Assembly (NCBI GenBank): GCA_019416865.1
Contig: DXWL01000003.1
Location: forward strand, 1-64,000
DNA length: 64,000 nt
Source of the DNA: Fusobacterium sp.
Lineage (GTDB): Bacteria; Fusobacteriota; Fusobacteriia; Fusobacteriales; Fusobacteriaceae
Direction: 5' to 3'
Numbering within the stretch: position 1 is the stretch's first letter; the number at the start of each line of letters is the position of its first letter. This document shows, piece after piece, positions 57,047 to 64,000 of this stretch. The notes beneath the pieces were generated by a model that worked only from the letters and a program-made list of their open reading frames with translations, did no database searches and had not been told where the DNA came from. The position numbers were made by a program, and so were the translations under genes.

Positions 57047-58075
57047 ATGGCTGAAATAGTAACAATGGGAGAAATAATGTTAAGACTATCTCCTCCCGGA
57101 TGTCAAAGATTTATTCAAGCAACAAGTTTTGATGTTAATTATGGAGGAAGTGAAGGAAATATTGCTGTATGTCTTTCTAACTATGGGCATGATGTAGCAT
57201 ATATTACAAAACTTCCGCAAAATGCTATGGGAGATTGTGTTGTAGCAACACTTCGTAAATACGGAGTAGATTGTTCAGCTATTGCAAGAGGAGGAAAAAG
57301 ACTGGGAACATATTTCTTAGAGAATGGTTCTTCAGTAAGACCTGCAAGTGTTGTGTATGATAGAGCTGATTCGGCTATGGCCAATGCTGTACCAGAAGAT
57401 TTTGATTTTGAAACTATTTTAAAAGGGGTTAAATGGTTTCATACATCAGGAATTACTCCTGTTTTAAACAAAGAGGTTGCAGAAGCAGCTAAAAAAGCTA
57501 TGATGATAGCTAAAAAGAATGGAGCTATAGTTTCTTTTGACTTAAACTACAGAGCTAAACTTTGGACAGAAGGAGTTGAAGAAAAACAAAAACTTATTGC
57601 AGATATGATGCAGTATGTAGATGTTTGTTTTGGAAATGCCAGAGATGCTGCTATGGTTTTAGGATATAAAGATGGAGATACAGATTTTATAAATGGAGAT
57701 TATGCTATCTGTGTAAACGAAGAAAATATGCAGAAAGTTGTAAAAAAATATGGATTTAAATATCTTGTAAGCTCACTTAGAGAAAGTATTTCTGCATCAG
57801 ATAATGGCTATAGTGCTGTTGTAGCAACAGAAGATGATATCTATGTAGGAAAGAAATTTTTAGTTCATATAACTGACAGAGTAGGAAGTGGTGATGCTTT
57901 TGCTTCTGGATTTATTCATGGAATAATAACAGGAAAAACAAAAGAAGAGGCTTTAAATTTTGCAATTGCTTCTTCTGCAATAAAACATACAATTCCTGGA
58001 GACCTAAATTTTGCTACAGTTGATGAAGTTGAAAAACTTGCACACAGTAATGGAGAAGGAAGAGTTGTAAGATAG
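57047..58075 (+). CDS. kdgK: 2-dehydro-3-deoxygluconate kinase (PfkB family)
   Basis: A 342-residue sugar kinase that phosphorylates KDG to KDPG. NYGGSEGNIAVCLS is the substrate-binding start of PfkB kinases, FDLNYRAKLW the middle motif, and DRVGSGDAFASGF the ATP/anion-hole signature with the catalytic aspartate. The product feeds the aldolase encoded just upstream. GGAGG precedes ATG. A terminator follows 13 bases after its stop. Confidence 0.92.
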   Translation: MAEIVTMGEIMLRLSPPGCQRFIQATSFDVNYGGSEGNIAVCLSNYGHDVAYITKLPQNAMGDCVVATLRKYGVDCSAIARGGKRLGTYFLENGSSVRPASVVYDRADSAMANAVPEDFDFETILKGVKWFHTSGITPVLNKEVAEAAKKAMMIAKKNGAIVSFDLNYRAKLWTEGVEEKQKLIADMMQYVDVCFGNARDAAMVLGYKDGDTDFINGDYAICVNEENMQKVVKKYGFKYLVSSLRESISASDNGYSAVVATEDDIYVGKKFLVHITDRVGSGDAFASGFIHGIITGKTKEEALNFAIASSAIKHTIPGDLNFATVDEVEKLAHSNGEGRVVR

Positions 58076-58088
58076 TTTTTACCAATGG

Positions 58089-58121
58089 AAAAAGAGATAT
58101 GTTTTAATGTATCTCTTTTTT
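58089..58121 (+). terminator. Terminator between kdgK and the dehydratase gene
   Basis: AAAAAGAGATA pairs with TATCTCTTTTT across a 10-base loop, then T. It probably reduces, rather than abolishes, transcription of the next gene, since no separate promoter is obvious. Confidence 0.8.
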
Positions 58122-58141
58122 CTATAAAATTTGGGGGGAAT

Positions 58142-59866
58142 ATGTTAAAAAGTCAGGAACTTAGAAAAATTGCTCCAGAGGTTGACCCATTGAGAATAGG
58201 TATGGGATGGACTCTTGAAGAACTTGAAAAACCACAAATTATGATTGAGAGTACTTATGGGGATAGTCATCCTGGAAGTGCTCATCTTGATATTTTAATA
58301 AAAGAAGTAGAAAAAGGTGTAAATGATTTTGGAGGAAAGTCTGCAAAATATTTTACTACAGATATATGTGATGGACAGGCTCAAGGTCATGACGGAATGA
58401 ATTACTCTCTGGTTTCGAGAGAATTTATAGCCGATATGATAGAGATACAAGCTATGGCAACTCCATTTGATGCAGGGATATTTATTGCAAGTTGTGATAA
58501 GGGGCTTCCAGGAAATCTTAAGGCACTTGCAAGACTTAATATGCCTTCAGTTGTAGTAACTGGAGGAATAATGGCAGCAGGTCCTGATATGCTTACATTA
58601 GAACAGTTGGGAGCTTATAGTGCAAAATTTGAAAGAGGAGAAATTACAGAGAAGGAACTTTGTTTTGCTAAAGAAAATGCCTGTCCTTCATGTGGAGCTT
58701 GTTCATTTATGGGGACAGCTTCAACAATGCAGGTAACGGCAGAAGCTTTGGGACTTGCTCTTCCAGGAACGGCTCTTCTTCCAGCAACTTCTCCTGATCT
58801 TTTAAAAGCGGCTTATAATGCAGGTAAAAGAACGGTAGAACTGGCAAAAGAGGGACTTCTTCCTTCAGATATACTTACAGAAAAAGCTTTTGAAAATGCA
58901 ATAATGGTTCATGCAGCAATAGCTGGTTCATCAAATTCTCTTCTTCATATACCTGCTATAGCTCATGAAATAGGGATTGAACTTGATGCAGAAAAGTTTG
59001 ATGAAATACATAAAAAAATACCATATATTTTAAATATTAGACCTAGTGGATTTTATCCGGGAGAATATTTCTACTATGCAGGGGGAGTTCCAGGTATAAT
59101 GGAAGAGATAAAAGAATTTCTTCATTTGGATGTATTGACAGTAACAGGAAAAACTCTAGGAGAAAATCTAGAGGAATTAAAGAAAAATGGATATTATGAA
59201 AGATGTTATGCTGAACTTGAGAAACGTAATATAAAAAAAGAGGATATTATAAAAACAATAAAAAATCCTATTCAAAAACAAGGAGCTATAGCTATTTTGA
59301 AGGGAAATTTGGCACCAGAAGGAGCTGTAATAAAACATTCAGCAGTACCTAAAGAAATGCAGGATACAGTACTTAAGGCAAAACCTTTTAACAGTGAAGA
59401 GGAAGCTTTAAAAGCTGTTCTTACAGGAAAAATTAATCCTGGAGATGCAATAATAATAAGATATGAAGGACCTAAAGGAAGTGGTATGCCAGAGATGTTT
59501 TATACAACAGAGGCTATTGCATCAGATTCTAGAATATCAGCTTCAACAGCTCTTATAACAGATGGAAGATTTTCAGGAGCTACTCGTGGTCCTGCAATAG
59601 GTCATGTTTCTCCAGAAGCTTCAGAAGGAGGTCCTATTGCCTTTGTGGAAGAGGGAGATCTTATAAGAATAGATGTTAAAAATAGAATTCTAAGTGTAGT
59701 AGGTATTTGCGGGGAAGAGGCTTCTTCTGAAGAGATAGAAAAAACATTTGCAGAAAGAAAAAAACTTTGGAAAAAACCTGAACCAAAATATAAAAAAGGA
59801 CCTTTAGCAATATATACAAGATTTGCAGTTTCACCTATGAAAGGTGGATATATAGAAATAAAATAA
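58142..59866 (+). CDS. IlvD/Edd-family dehydratase, probably a sugar-acid dehydratase
   Basis: A 574-residue iron-sulfur dehydratase. Cluster and active-site parts are DICDGQAQGHDGMNYSL (Cys76), ASCDKGLPGN (Cys118) and CPSCGACSFMGTAST (Cys181, 184, 187); the substrate region is in DGRFSGATRGPAIGHVSPEA. The family holds dihydroxyacid dehydratase (IlvD), phosphogluconate dehydratase (Edd) and aldonate dehydratases such as YjhG/YagF. No branched-chain amino acid genes are near, while the KDG genes lie directly upstream, so conversion of an aldonate to KDG is the likelier role. ATG 58142 follows GGGGGG; the in-frame ATG 58085 lies before the terminator hairpin and is rejected. Confidence 0.85.
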   Translation: MLKSQELRKIAPEVDPLRIGMGWTLEELEKPQIMIESTYGDSHPGSAHLDILIKEVEKGVNDFGGKSAKYFTTDICDGQAQGHDGMNYSLVSREFIADMIEIQAMATPFDAGIFIASCDKGLPGNLKALARLNMPSVVVTGGIMAAGPDMLTLEQLGAYSAKFERGEITEKELCFAKENACPSCGACSFMGTASTMQVTAEALGLALPGTALLPATSPDLLKAAYNAGKRTVELAKEGLLPSDILTEKAFENAIMVHAAIAGSSNSLLHIPAIAHEIGIELDAEKFDEIHKKIPYILNIRPSGFYPGEYFYYAGGVPGIMEEIKEFLHLDVLTVTGKTLGENLEELKKNGYYERCYAELEKRNIKKEDIIKTIKNPIQKQGAIAILKGNLAPEGAVIKHSAVPKEMQDTVLKAKPFNSEEEALKAVLTGKINPGDAIIIRYEGPKGSGMPEMFYTTEAIASDSRISASTALITDGRFSGATRGPAIGHVSPEASEGGPIAFVEEGDLIRIDVKNRILSVVGICGEEASSEEIEKTFAERKKLWKKPEPKYKKGPLAIYTRFAVSPMKGGYIEIK

Positions 59867-59907
59867 ACTAGCCTAAACCGATTTTTCATGATAAATTTTT
59901 ACCTTCC

Positions 59908-59936
59908 AAAAAAGCAGGATTATCCTGCTTTTTTGC
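59908..59936 (+). terminator. Terminator after the dehydratase gene
   Basis: A 12-bp perfect stem AAAAAAGCAGGA/TCCTGCTTTTTT with a 3-base loop. Confidence 0.92.
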
Positions 59937-59946
59937 TTTAATTAGA

Positions 59947-59984
59947 ACAAAAGAGAACCTGAAATTTCAAGTTCTCTTTTGTTT
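59947..59984 (-). terminator. Terminator of the aminotransferase and P-loop protein operon
   Basis: ACAAAAGAGAAC pairs with GTTCTCTTTTGT around an inner GAAATTTC dyad. It lies 26 bases past the minus-strand stop at 60010. Confidence 0.75.
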
Positions 59985-60009
59985 GTATATGTAATTTTAA
60001 TATTAAGGA

Positions 60010-61734
60010 CTATTTTTTTATAATTAGGTTGAAAAGTTTTTCAGCAGCTTTGATAGGTCCTTCGTGTTCTTTTCCTTTTACTCCAAGCATAGTTCTTATT
60101 TGTCCAACCATAATTTTATCTTCAAACATTTTTCCAAAGAATTTATCAATCAATACATCTGTTTCTTTTTGTTTTTGAACAGGTCCAAATGGGTTTGCAA
60201 AGTATGATGTAACAATACCTTTTTCACTTGTAGTTCCTTTTGCCATTCTCTTACCAGCAACAAATACTTCTTTTGCTTCTTCAGGAGTTTTAAAGAATGC
60301 AAGTTCTTCTCCTTCTTCATAGTTGTTTGCATATAGGAAGTATTCAATAGGATATCCGTTCATAATAGTTGCATAACTTGAAATAGGGATAACAACTCTT
60401 GCATTTACTTTGTTAGGATTCATGAAAATACTTCTGTCCATTTGTTTGTAAGCATATCCTGAATCAAGGTCGTCAAGTCTTACGAAAGCTCCAACCTCTG
60501 TACCATATCCAAGAATTTTACCATCTTTTATTTTTAATACTCCCATATCGTCAAAGATAACTTTCATCTCTTTCACATATTCTTCACTAAGAACTCTGAA
60601 CGCTTCAAGGCTTTCTGATTTTCCAGCACCACTGTCCCCCATGATAACAATGTTGAAATTATCTCCTGTTTTCATAGTAACATTTACCATTGCACCGTGA
60701 ATAGGAAGTCCTCCTTGTTCAATCATTTTTAAATTGTGAAGAGTAAGTGTCATTTTCTTAACATATCCGAAATAGTCGATATCTTCGCTGTAGTTTATAT
60801 ATCCAACCATGATATCATTTATTTTATCGTTGTAGAAAAGAGTTTTCATCTTAGGATCAAAATCTCTTGCTCCGTATACAAATACGATATCAGGTTTTTT
60901 GTTTGCATATTCTTCCTCTTGTGCTAGTTCAAAAAGGTTTGCAAGAGTAACTCCTTGTGCCATAAAGTCTTTATTGAAGTATATAAATGCAAGAAGAGAT
61001 CCTACTTTTGCAGGATAGCAAAGCCAGTCTTCAGAGTTTAGATACATTCCTTCAATAGGGTTTTCATTTACCTCTTTGAAAATACCTTTTCTTGTATTTT
61101 GTTTAGGGTAAGTGATAAATGGTGGCTGTAGAATAACAGAGTTTATAAAGTTAACTTTTTCAAGAGCATAATATTCTTTTGGAATATTCCAGTTAACATT
61201 GCTTACTATAATTCCAAGATTTGCTCCAGCAGGAAGCTGTCTGTATACTCTGTGTTTAGTTTTCATAACAGTTTCTTCAATTTTTCTGTATGTAGCAAGA
61301 ACTAAGTTTGTAAAGTTATTCATTGAGTTGAAGAAGTTTGCATTTTGAAGTCCTGCTTCAAATTTTTTATTTCTGATAATTGCATATCTTTCAAATTTTC
61401 TCCAATAGCTGTAAAGCTCTTCTATAAACTCTACAACAAGATCTTTGTCTGCAAAGAATCTTTCATATTTAACATCAAGTTTTTCAATACTGTCAGTATC
61501 AAAAACGATAAGAAGTTTGAAAAGGTGTGTAACCTCTTCAGTGATGTCTTTATCCCCTGCAAGTGCTTTTAAAAGTTTGTATACTTCAGTATCTTTTTTA
61601 GTAATTTTAAGTACATATGAGTTTAATATTTTTCTAAATCCTGAACTGCTTAAAAGTTCATCAGATGATGTACAATATTTTGCAGTAAAGTTCAGCATAA
61701 CACTGTTTCTGTTGATTGAAAATTCTTGTTTCAA
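60010..61734 (-). CDS. P-loop protein resembling HPr kinase / PEP carboxykinase
   Basis: A 574-residue protein without a clear name. Residues about 345-400 are HPr-kinase-like: His in GLPIHGAMV, then the P-loop GDSGAGKSES (366-375), then an Asp pair in VIFDDMGVL (395-396). HPrK has the same order: catalytic His, GESGIGKSE, ADD. The part after it (NPNKVNARVVIPISSYAT) recalls ATP-PEP carboxykinase. The 340-residue N-terminal half is unassigned. True HPrK is only about 310 residues, so this is a distinct member of that kinase/PEPCK fold. Start is TTG 61734 with GGAGGT 6 bases upstream. It is 40 bases after the aminotransferase gene on the same strand. Confidence 0.7.
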   Translation of the reverse strand: MKQEFSINRNSVMLNFTAKYCTSSDELLSSSGFRKILNSYVLKITKKDTEVYKLLKALAGDKDITEEVTHLFKLLIVFDTDSIEKLDVKYERFFADKDLVVEFIEELYSYWRKFERYAIIRNKKFEAGLQNANFFNSMNNFTNLVLATYRKIEETVMKTKHRVYRQLPAGANLGIIVSNVNWNIPKEYYALEKVNFINSVILQPPFITYPKQNTRKGIFKEVNENPIEGMYLNSEDWLCYPAKVGSLLAFIYFNKDFMAQGVTLANLFELAQEEEYANKKPDIVFVYGARDFDPKMKTLFYNDKINDIMVGYINYSEDIDYFGYVKKMTLTLHNLKMIEQGGLPIHGAMVNVTMKTGDNFNIVIMGDSGAGKSESLEAFRVLSEEYVKEMKVIFDDMGVLKIKDGKILGYGTEVGAFVRLDDLDSGYAYKQMDRSIFMNPNKVNARVVIPISSYATIMNGYPIEYFLYANNYEEGEELAFFKTPEEAKEVFVAGKRMAKGTTSEKGIVTSYFANPFGPVQKQKETDVLIDKFFGKMFEDKIMVGQIRTMLGVKGKEHEGPIKAAEKLFNLIIKK

Positions 61735-61774
61735 AGTAAAACCTCCAATTATGATTGTTAATATTTAAAAATTT

Positions 61775-63019
61775 TTATTTACTGAATTTTTTAATAGAGT
61801 CAGCTATTTCTTTAGGAAGTGTTTCAAGTTTTTTACAAGGAACACTACAGAATGCAACTCTTATTCCTCCTGCAGTAGGAAGAACAAATATTTTTTTCTC
61901 TTTAAGATCTGCTATTATTTCATCTCTATTTTCTGAAACAGGTATCGTCATAAAGAATCCACTTCTGAAAGGGCAAAGTGGAAGGTTTACTTTTTCAGCT
62001 TCTTTTAAAAAGATTTCAGCTCTTTTTTCTAAAATTCCACGAGCTTCATCTCTTTCAGCTTCCACCTGTTTAAGAATATTTTCATCTCCATAAATATCAG
62101 CAAGAAGTTTCATTCCTCCTCTTGAGATATTTGACCATGTAGTACGGCATAAGAAAGATGAGTTTGTATCAAATTCATCAATTACAGCTTTGCTTGATGA
62201 AACAGCAACCTGTGCTCCCACTCTTACGCCATAGCAAGTATATGATTTTGACATACTGTAAGCTATCATTATTAATATATTTTCAGGAAGTCCGTTAAAA
62301 AGAGTCATGTATCTTCTTGCTTCGTCCTGTCCTCTGAAATCATAATCTATATATGCTGTGTCATTTAAAAGTATAACATCTCCATATTTTGCAGCTTCTT
62401 TTAAGACTTCTATAACTTCCTGCCACTCTTCAAAAGTAAGAGAGTATCCTGTTGGATTTTGACATGGGTCATTTATAATTGCAAGAACTTTGTGCTGTTC
62501 TTTTGCCATATTTAGAAGTTTTTCTGAAAAATCTTTTATATTGAATTTTTCTCCTTCAAAAAGAGAATATGTTTCATAACCAAGTTGGTTTGAAGAAGCT
62601 ATGTTTACATATGATTCCCACATATAACATGGAAGAAGGATTTTTTGTCCTGCATCCATATATCCTCTTATTGTATTTACTATTGCTCCTGTTCCTCCTG
62701 GAGTTGCAGTAATACCTATATATGATTTATCAAATGAAGATTCATATTTTCCAAAGATGTTTCTCTTAACAGCAGCTTTGTATTCTGCACTTCCGCTTAC
62801 TCCTGCAGCATAACCGAAAATATCAACAGCAGGTATCTCTCTAAAAAGTTTATCCACAGTGCTAAGTACTGTAAAAGTTTCATCCTCTCTATACATAGTT
62901 CCAAGAGTGCAGTTTACTACCTGTTCTTTTCCAAATATTTTTTCTGCATCTTTTACTTCTTTTGCAACTTCAAATGCTCCTTTTCCAAGAGCTTTTCCTA
63001 TCATTTTTTCTGCTATCAA
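61775..63019 (-). CDS. Class I/II pyridoxal-phosphate aminotransferase
   Basis: A 414-residue fold-type I aminotransferase. PGGTGAIVNTIRGYM near residue 115 is the cofactor phosphate region, NDPCQNPTGYSLT carries the conserved Asn-Pro-Thr-Gly, LLNDTAYIDYDF the pyridine-ring Asp and Tyr, SMSKSYTCYGVRVGA the Schiff-base Lys, and AGGIRVAFC the substrate-carboxylate Arg. It resembles aspartate/aromatic aminotransferases; the amino donor is unknown. The start is taken as TTG 63019, since AAGGGGGAG lies 6 bases upstream; an upstream in-frame TTG at 63052 has no ribosome site. Transcribed with the P-loop protein gene. Confidence 0.88.
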   Translation of the reverse strand: MIAEKMIGKALGKGAFEVAKEVKDAEKIFGKEQVVNCTLGTMYREDETFTVLSTVDKLFREIPAVDIFGYAAGVSGSAEYKAAVKRNIFGKYESSFDKSYIGITATPGGTGAIVNTIRGYMDAGQKILLPCYMWESYVNIASSNQLGYETYSLFEGEKFNIKDFSEKLLNMAKEQHKVLAIINDPCQNPTGYSLTFEEWQEVIEVLKEAAKYGDVILLNDTAYIDYDFRGQDEARRYMTLFNGLPENILIMIAYSMSKSYTCYGVRVGAQVAVSSSKAVIDEFDTNSSFLCRTTWSNISRGGMKLLADIYGDENILKQVEAERDEARGILEKRAEIFLKEAEKVNLPLCPFRSGFFMTIPVSENRDEIIADLKEKKIFVLPTAGGIRVAFCSVPCKKLETLPKEIADSIKKFSK

Positions 63020-63061
63020 GATAAACTCCCCCTTTATTCTAAGTTTTTTCAAATATGCTTA

Positions 63062-63090
63062 AGTATACATGAGAAAAATTGATCAGTCAA
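63062..63090 (-). promoter_or_regulatory. Promoter of the aminotransferase operon
   Basis: On the minus strand TTGACT (63085-63090), 17 bases, TATACT (63062-63067), about 43 bases before the start codon. Confidence 0.82.
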
Positions 63091-63122
63091 TTAAAAACTT
63101 CATATGATTAAATCCTTCAATG

Positions 63123-63141
63123 ATATTGTATGATACAATAT
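63123..63141. promoter_or_regulatory. Perfect 19-bp palindrome upstream of the aminotransferase promoter
   Basis: ATATTGTAT-G-ATACAATAT, nine paired bases per arm. It lies 32 bases upstream of the -35, has no T-run, and resembles TTGTAT-N-ATACAA sites of FCD-type GntR regulators. An activator or repressor site is likely; the protein is unknown. Confidence 0.55.
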
Positions 63142-63168
63142 ATTAAATATATGTTTTACTATTAAAAT

Positions 63169-63206
63169 AAAGGGTTATTGTAATTATAAATTTTCAATAA
63201 CCCTTT
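63169..63206 (-). terminator. Terminator of the NhaC-like gene
   Basis: A 12-bp stem AAAGGGTTATTG/CAATAACCCTTT with a 14-base loop, 9 bases past the stop on the minus strand and followed there by a T-rich stretch. Confidence 0.82.
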
Positions 63207-63215
63207 TAAAAATCT

Positions 63216-64000
63216 TTATTTTTTTAGTCTTGCATCAGGTTCTGTGATAAGTCCAAAAAGTGGAATAAATCTGTCAAGCCCTGTAATTGTAACAAAAAGT
63301 ATGGAAAATACAGATATCATAGCAAGGAAATTAAATTTTATAATATCCATAGCTACAAATTCATGGAGAGGATATACAACTTTTGCAATTCCTAAATAGA
63401 AACCTATATATACATGCCAAGGTATAAGTTGTGAACCAAAAACTCCAAGAGCATCACTGAATGTTGCATTTCTAAGTTTCAGCTTATACATAGCTTCATC
63501 TGTAGCTTCCACATTTTCATCTACAAGGTTTCTTATAATAGGCCCTATTGTAACTATTTGTGCCATTTCATCAGCAAGAGCAGCATTTCCTAAAATGGAG
63601 AAAAGCCCGTTGTAGAACATAAGCTGTCTTACATTTTTAGCAAGAGATTTTACTATTCTTGAAAGAGGTTCAAAAGCATTTATACTTCCCATAATTCCTC
63701 CAAAAGCAGCAATCCACATCATCATTACAATAACCCATGCTCCGGCTCCGGAAAATCCTGTATACATAAGCCCTATAAACTCTTTTATATCTATTGCTGT
63801 TCCTCCAGCAGAAACAATAGCTTGAGCAGTTTCAGAAGAGATTGTTACCGTTCCTGCAAAAAGTCCAAAAATAAGAGAAGAGAATATACCTATGAATAGG
63901 CATAAAAGTGTAGGAAGTCCTCTTATAGCAGCAATAAGAACAAACAGAAGAGGCAGTCCCATATATGAAGGAACTCCGCTTTGTACTTGGTTTAATAGAG
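63216..64000 (-). CDS. NhaC-like Na+/H+ antiporter family transporter, C-terminal part
   Basis: The C-terminal 260 or so residues of a multi-span membrane transporter. The frame stays open through the window edge (a GVPSY peptide precedes the internal MGLPLLF), so the true start lies outside. GFSGAGAWVIVMMMWIAAFGG, LGNAALADEMAQIVTIGPI with the conserved acidic pair, and GVFGSQLIPWHVY fit the NhaC/YfcC-like Na+/H+ antiporter group. About six spans are visible. It ends at its own terminator and is separate from the aminotransferase operon, although the two may cooperate in amino acid use. Confidence 0.82.
   Translation of the reverse strand, partial: LLNQVQSGVPSYMGLPLLFVLIAAIRGLPTLLCLFIGIFSSLIFGLFAGTVTISSETAQAIVSAGGTAIDIKEFIGLMYTGFSGAGAWVIVMMMWIAAFGGIMGSINAFEPLSRIVKSLAKNVRQLMFYNGLFSILGNAALADEMAQIVTIGPIIRNLVDENVEATDEAMYKLKLRNATFSDALGVFGSQLIPWHVYIGFYLGIAKVVYPLHEFVAMDIIKFNFLAMISVFSILFVTITGLDRFIPLFGLITEPDARLKK

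Noticed and set aside
58085..58141. N-terminal extension of the dehydratase
   Set aside because: The extra codons form the kdgK terminator hairpin; a G-rich ribosome site supports ATG 58142.

Overview
This is a low-GC chromosomal window (AGA-rich arginine usage, A/T-rich spacers, strong AGGAGG ribosome sites, TTGACA/TATAAT promoters). The gene content is that of an amino-acid- and sugar-fermenting anaerobe. A complete sodium-dependent hydroxyglutarate pathway for glutamate, a butyryl-CoA:acetate-type CoA-transferase, several PTS and TRAP systems and the style of the housekeeping genes point to Fusobacterium or a close relative. The species cannot be fixed from the sequence.

Layout. 1-3.2 kb: a broken LysR gene, an ArsC/Spx-like reductase, minC-minD without minE, and a five-tRNA cluster (Thr, Glu, Tyr, Val, Asp). 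3.2-9.2 kb: an MscS channel, a PRD/PTS-domain regulator with split fructose-type EIIA, EIIC and EIIB, and a DUF1275 membrane protein. 9.3-10.7 kb: infC-rpmI-rplT behind an attenuator leader, with infC starting at AUU. 10.7-15 kb: an RpiR regulator, a beta-glucoside PTS and a 6-phospho-beta-glucosidase. 15-20.7 kb: an M20 amidohydrolase, a PLD/SF2-helicase/DUF3427-like protein and the CoA-transferase. 20.7-23.6 kb: trkH and trkA.

23.7-39.9 kb is the metabolic core. GdhA makes 2-oxoglutarate from glutamate and HgdH reduces it to (R)-2-hydroxyglutarate. GctAB adds CoA, HgdAB (activated by HgdC) dehydrates to glutaconyl-CoA, and the membrane decarboxylase GcdABCD yields crotonyl-CoA while pumping Na+. 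Two GltS Na+/glutamate symporters, an EFR1 flavodoxin/ferredoxin and an IclR regulator are embedded. The EFR1-iclR unit and the gcd operon share a promoter-operator element, suggesting one IclR regulon.

40-49 kb: a FAH-family hydrolase with an Na+ symporter, then a LacI-controlled sugar ABC transporter operon that contains a metallo-beta-lactamase-fold protein. 49-60 kb: a GntR regulator and a TRAP/uronate operon (DctPQM, KduI/IolB-like isomerase, KduD, a D-2-hydroxyacid dehydrogenase, a KDPG aldolase fused to a VOC domain, KdgK, then an IlvD/Edd-type dehydratase), preceded by a 35-bp palindromic operator candidate. 60-64 kb (minus strand): a P-loop protein resembling HPr kinase/PEP carboxykinase, an aminotransferase, and the end of an NhaC-like antiporter that leaves the window.

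I see no CRISPR array, insertion sequence, prophage or rRNA. Most of the window is recognisable metabolism. The less explained items are the shared IclR operators with the EFR1 redox protein, the HPrK/PEPCK-like protein, the PLD-helicase and several unassigned palindromic operators. No clearly new system is demonstrated.
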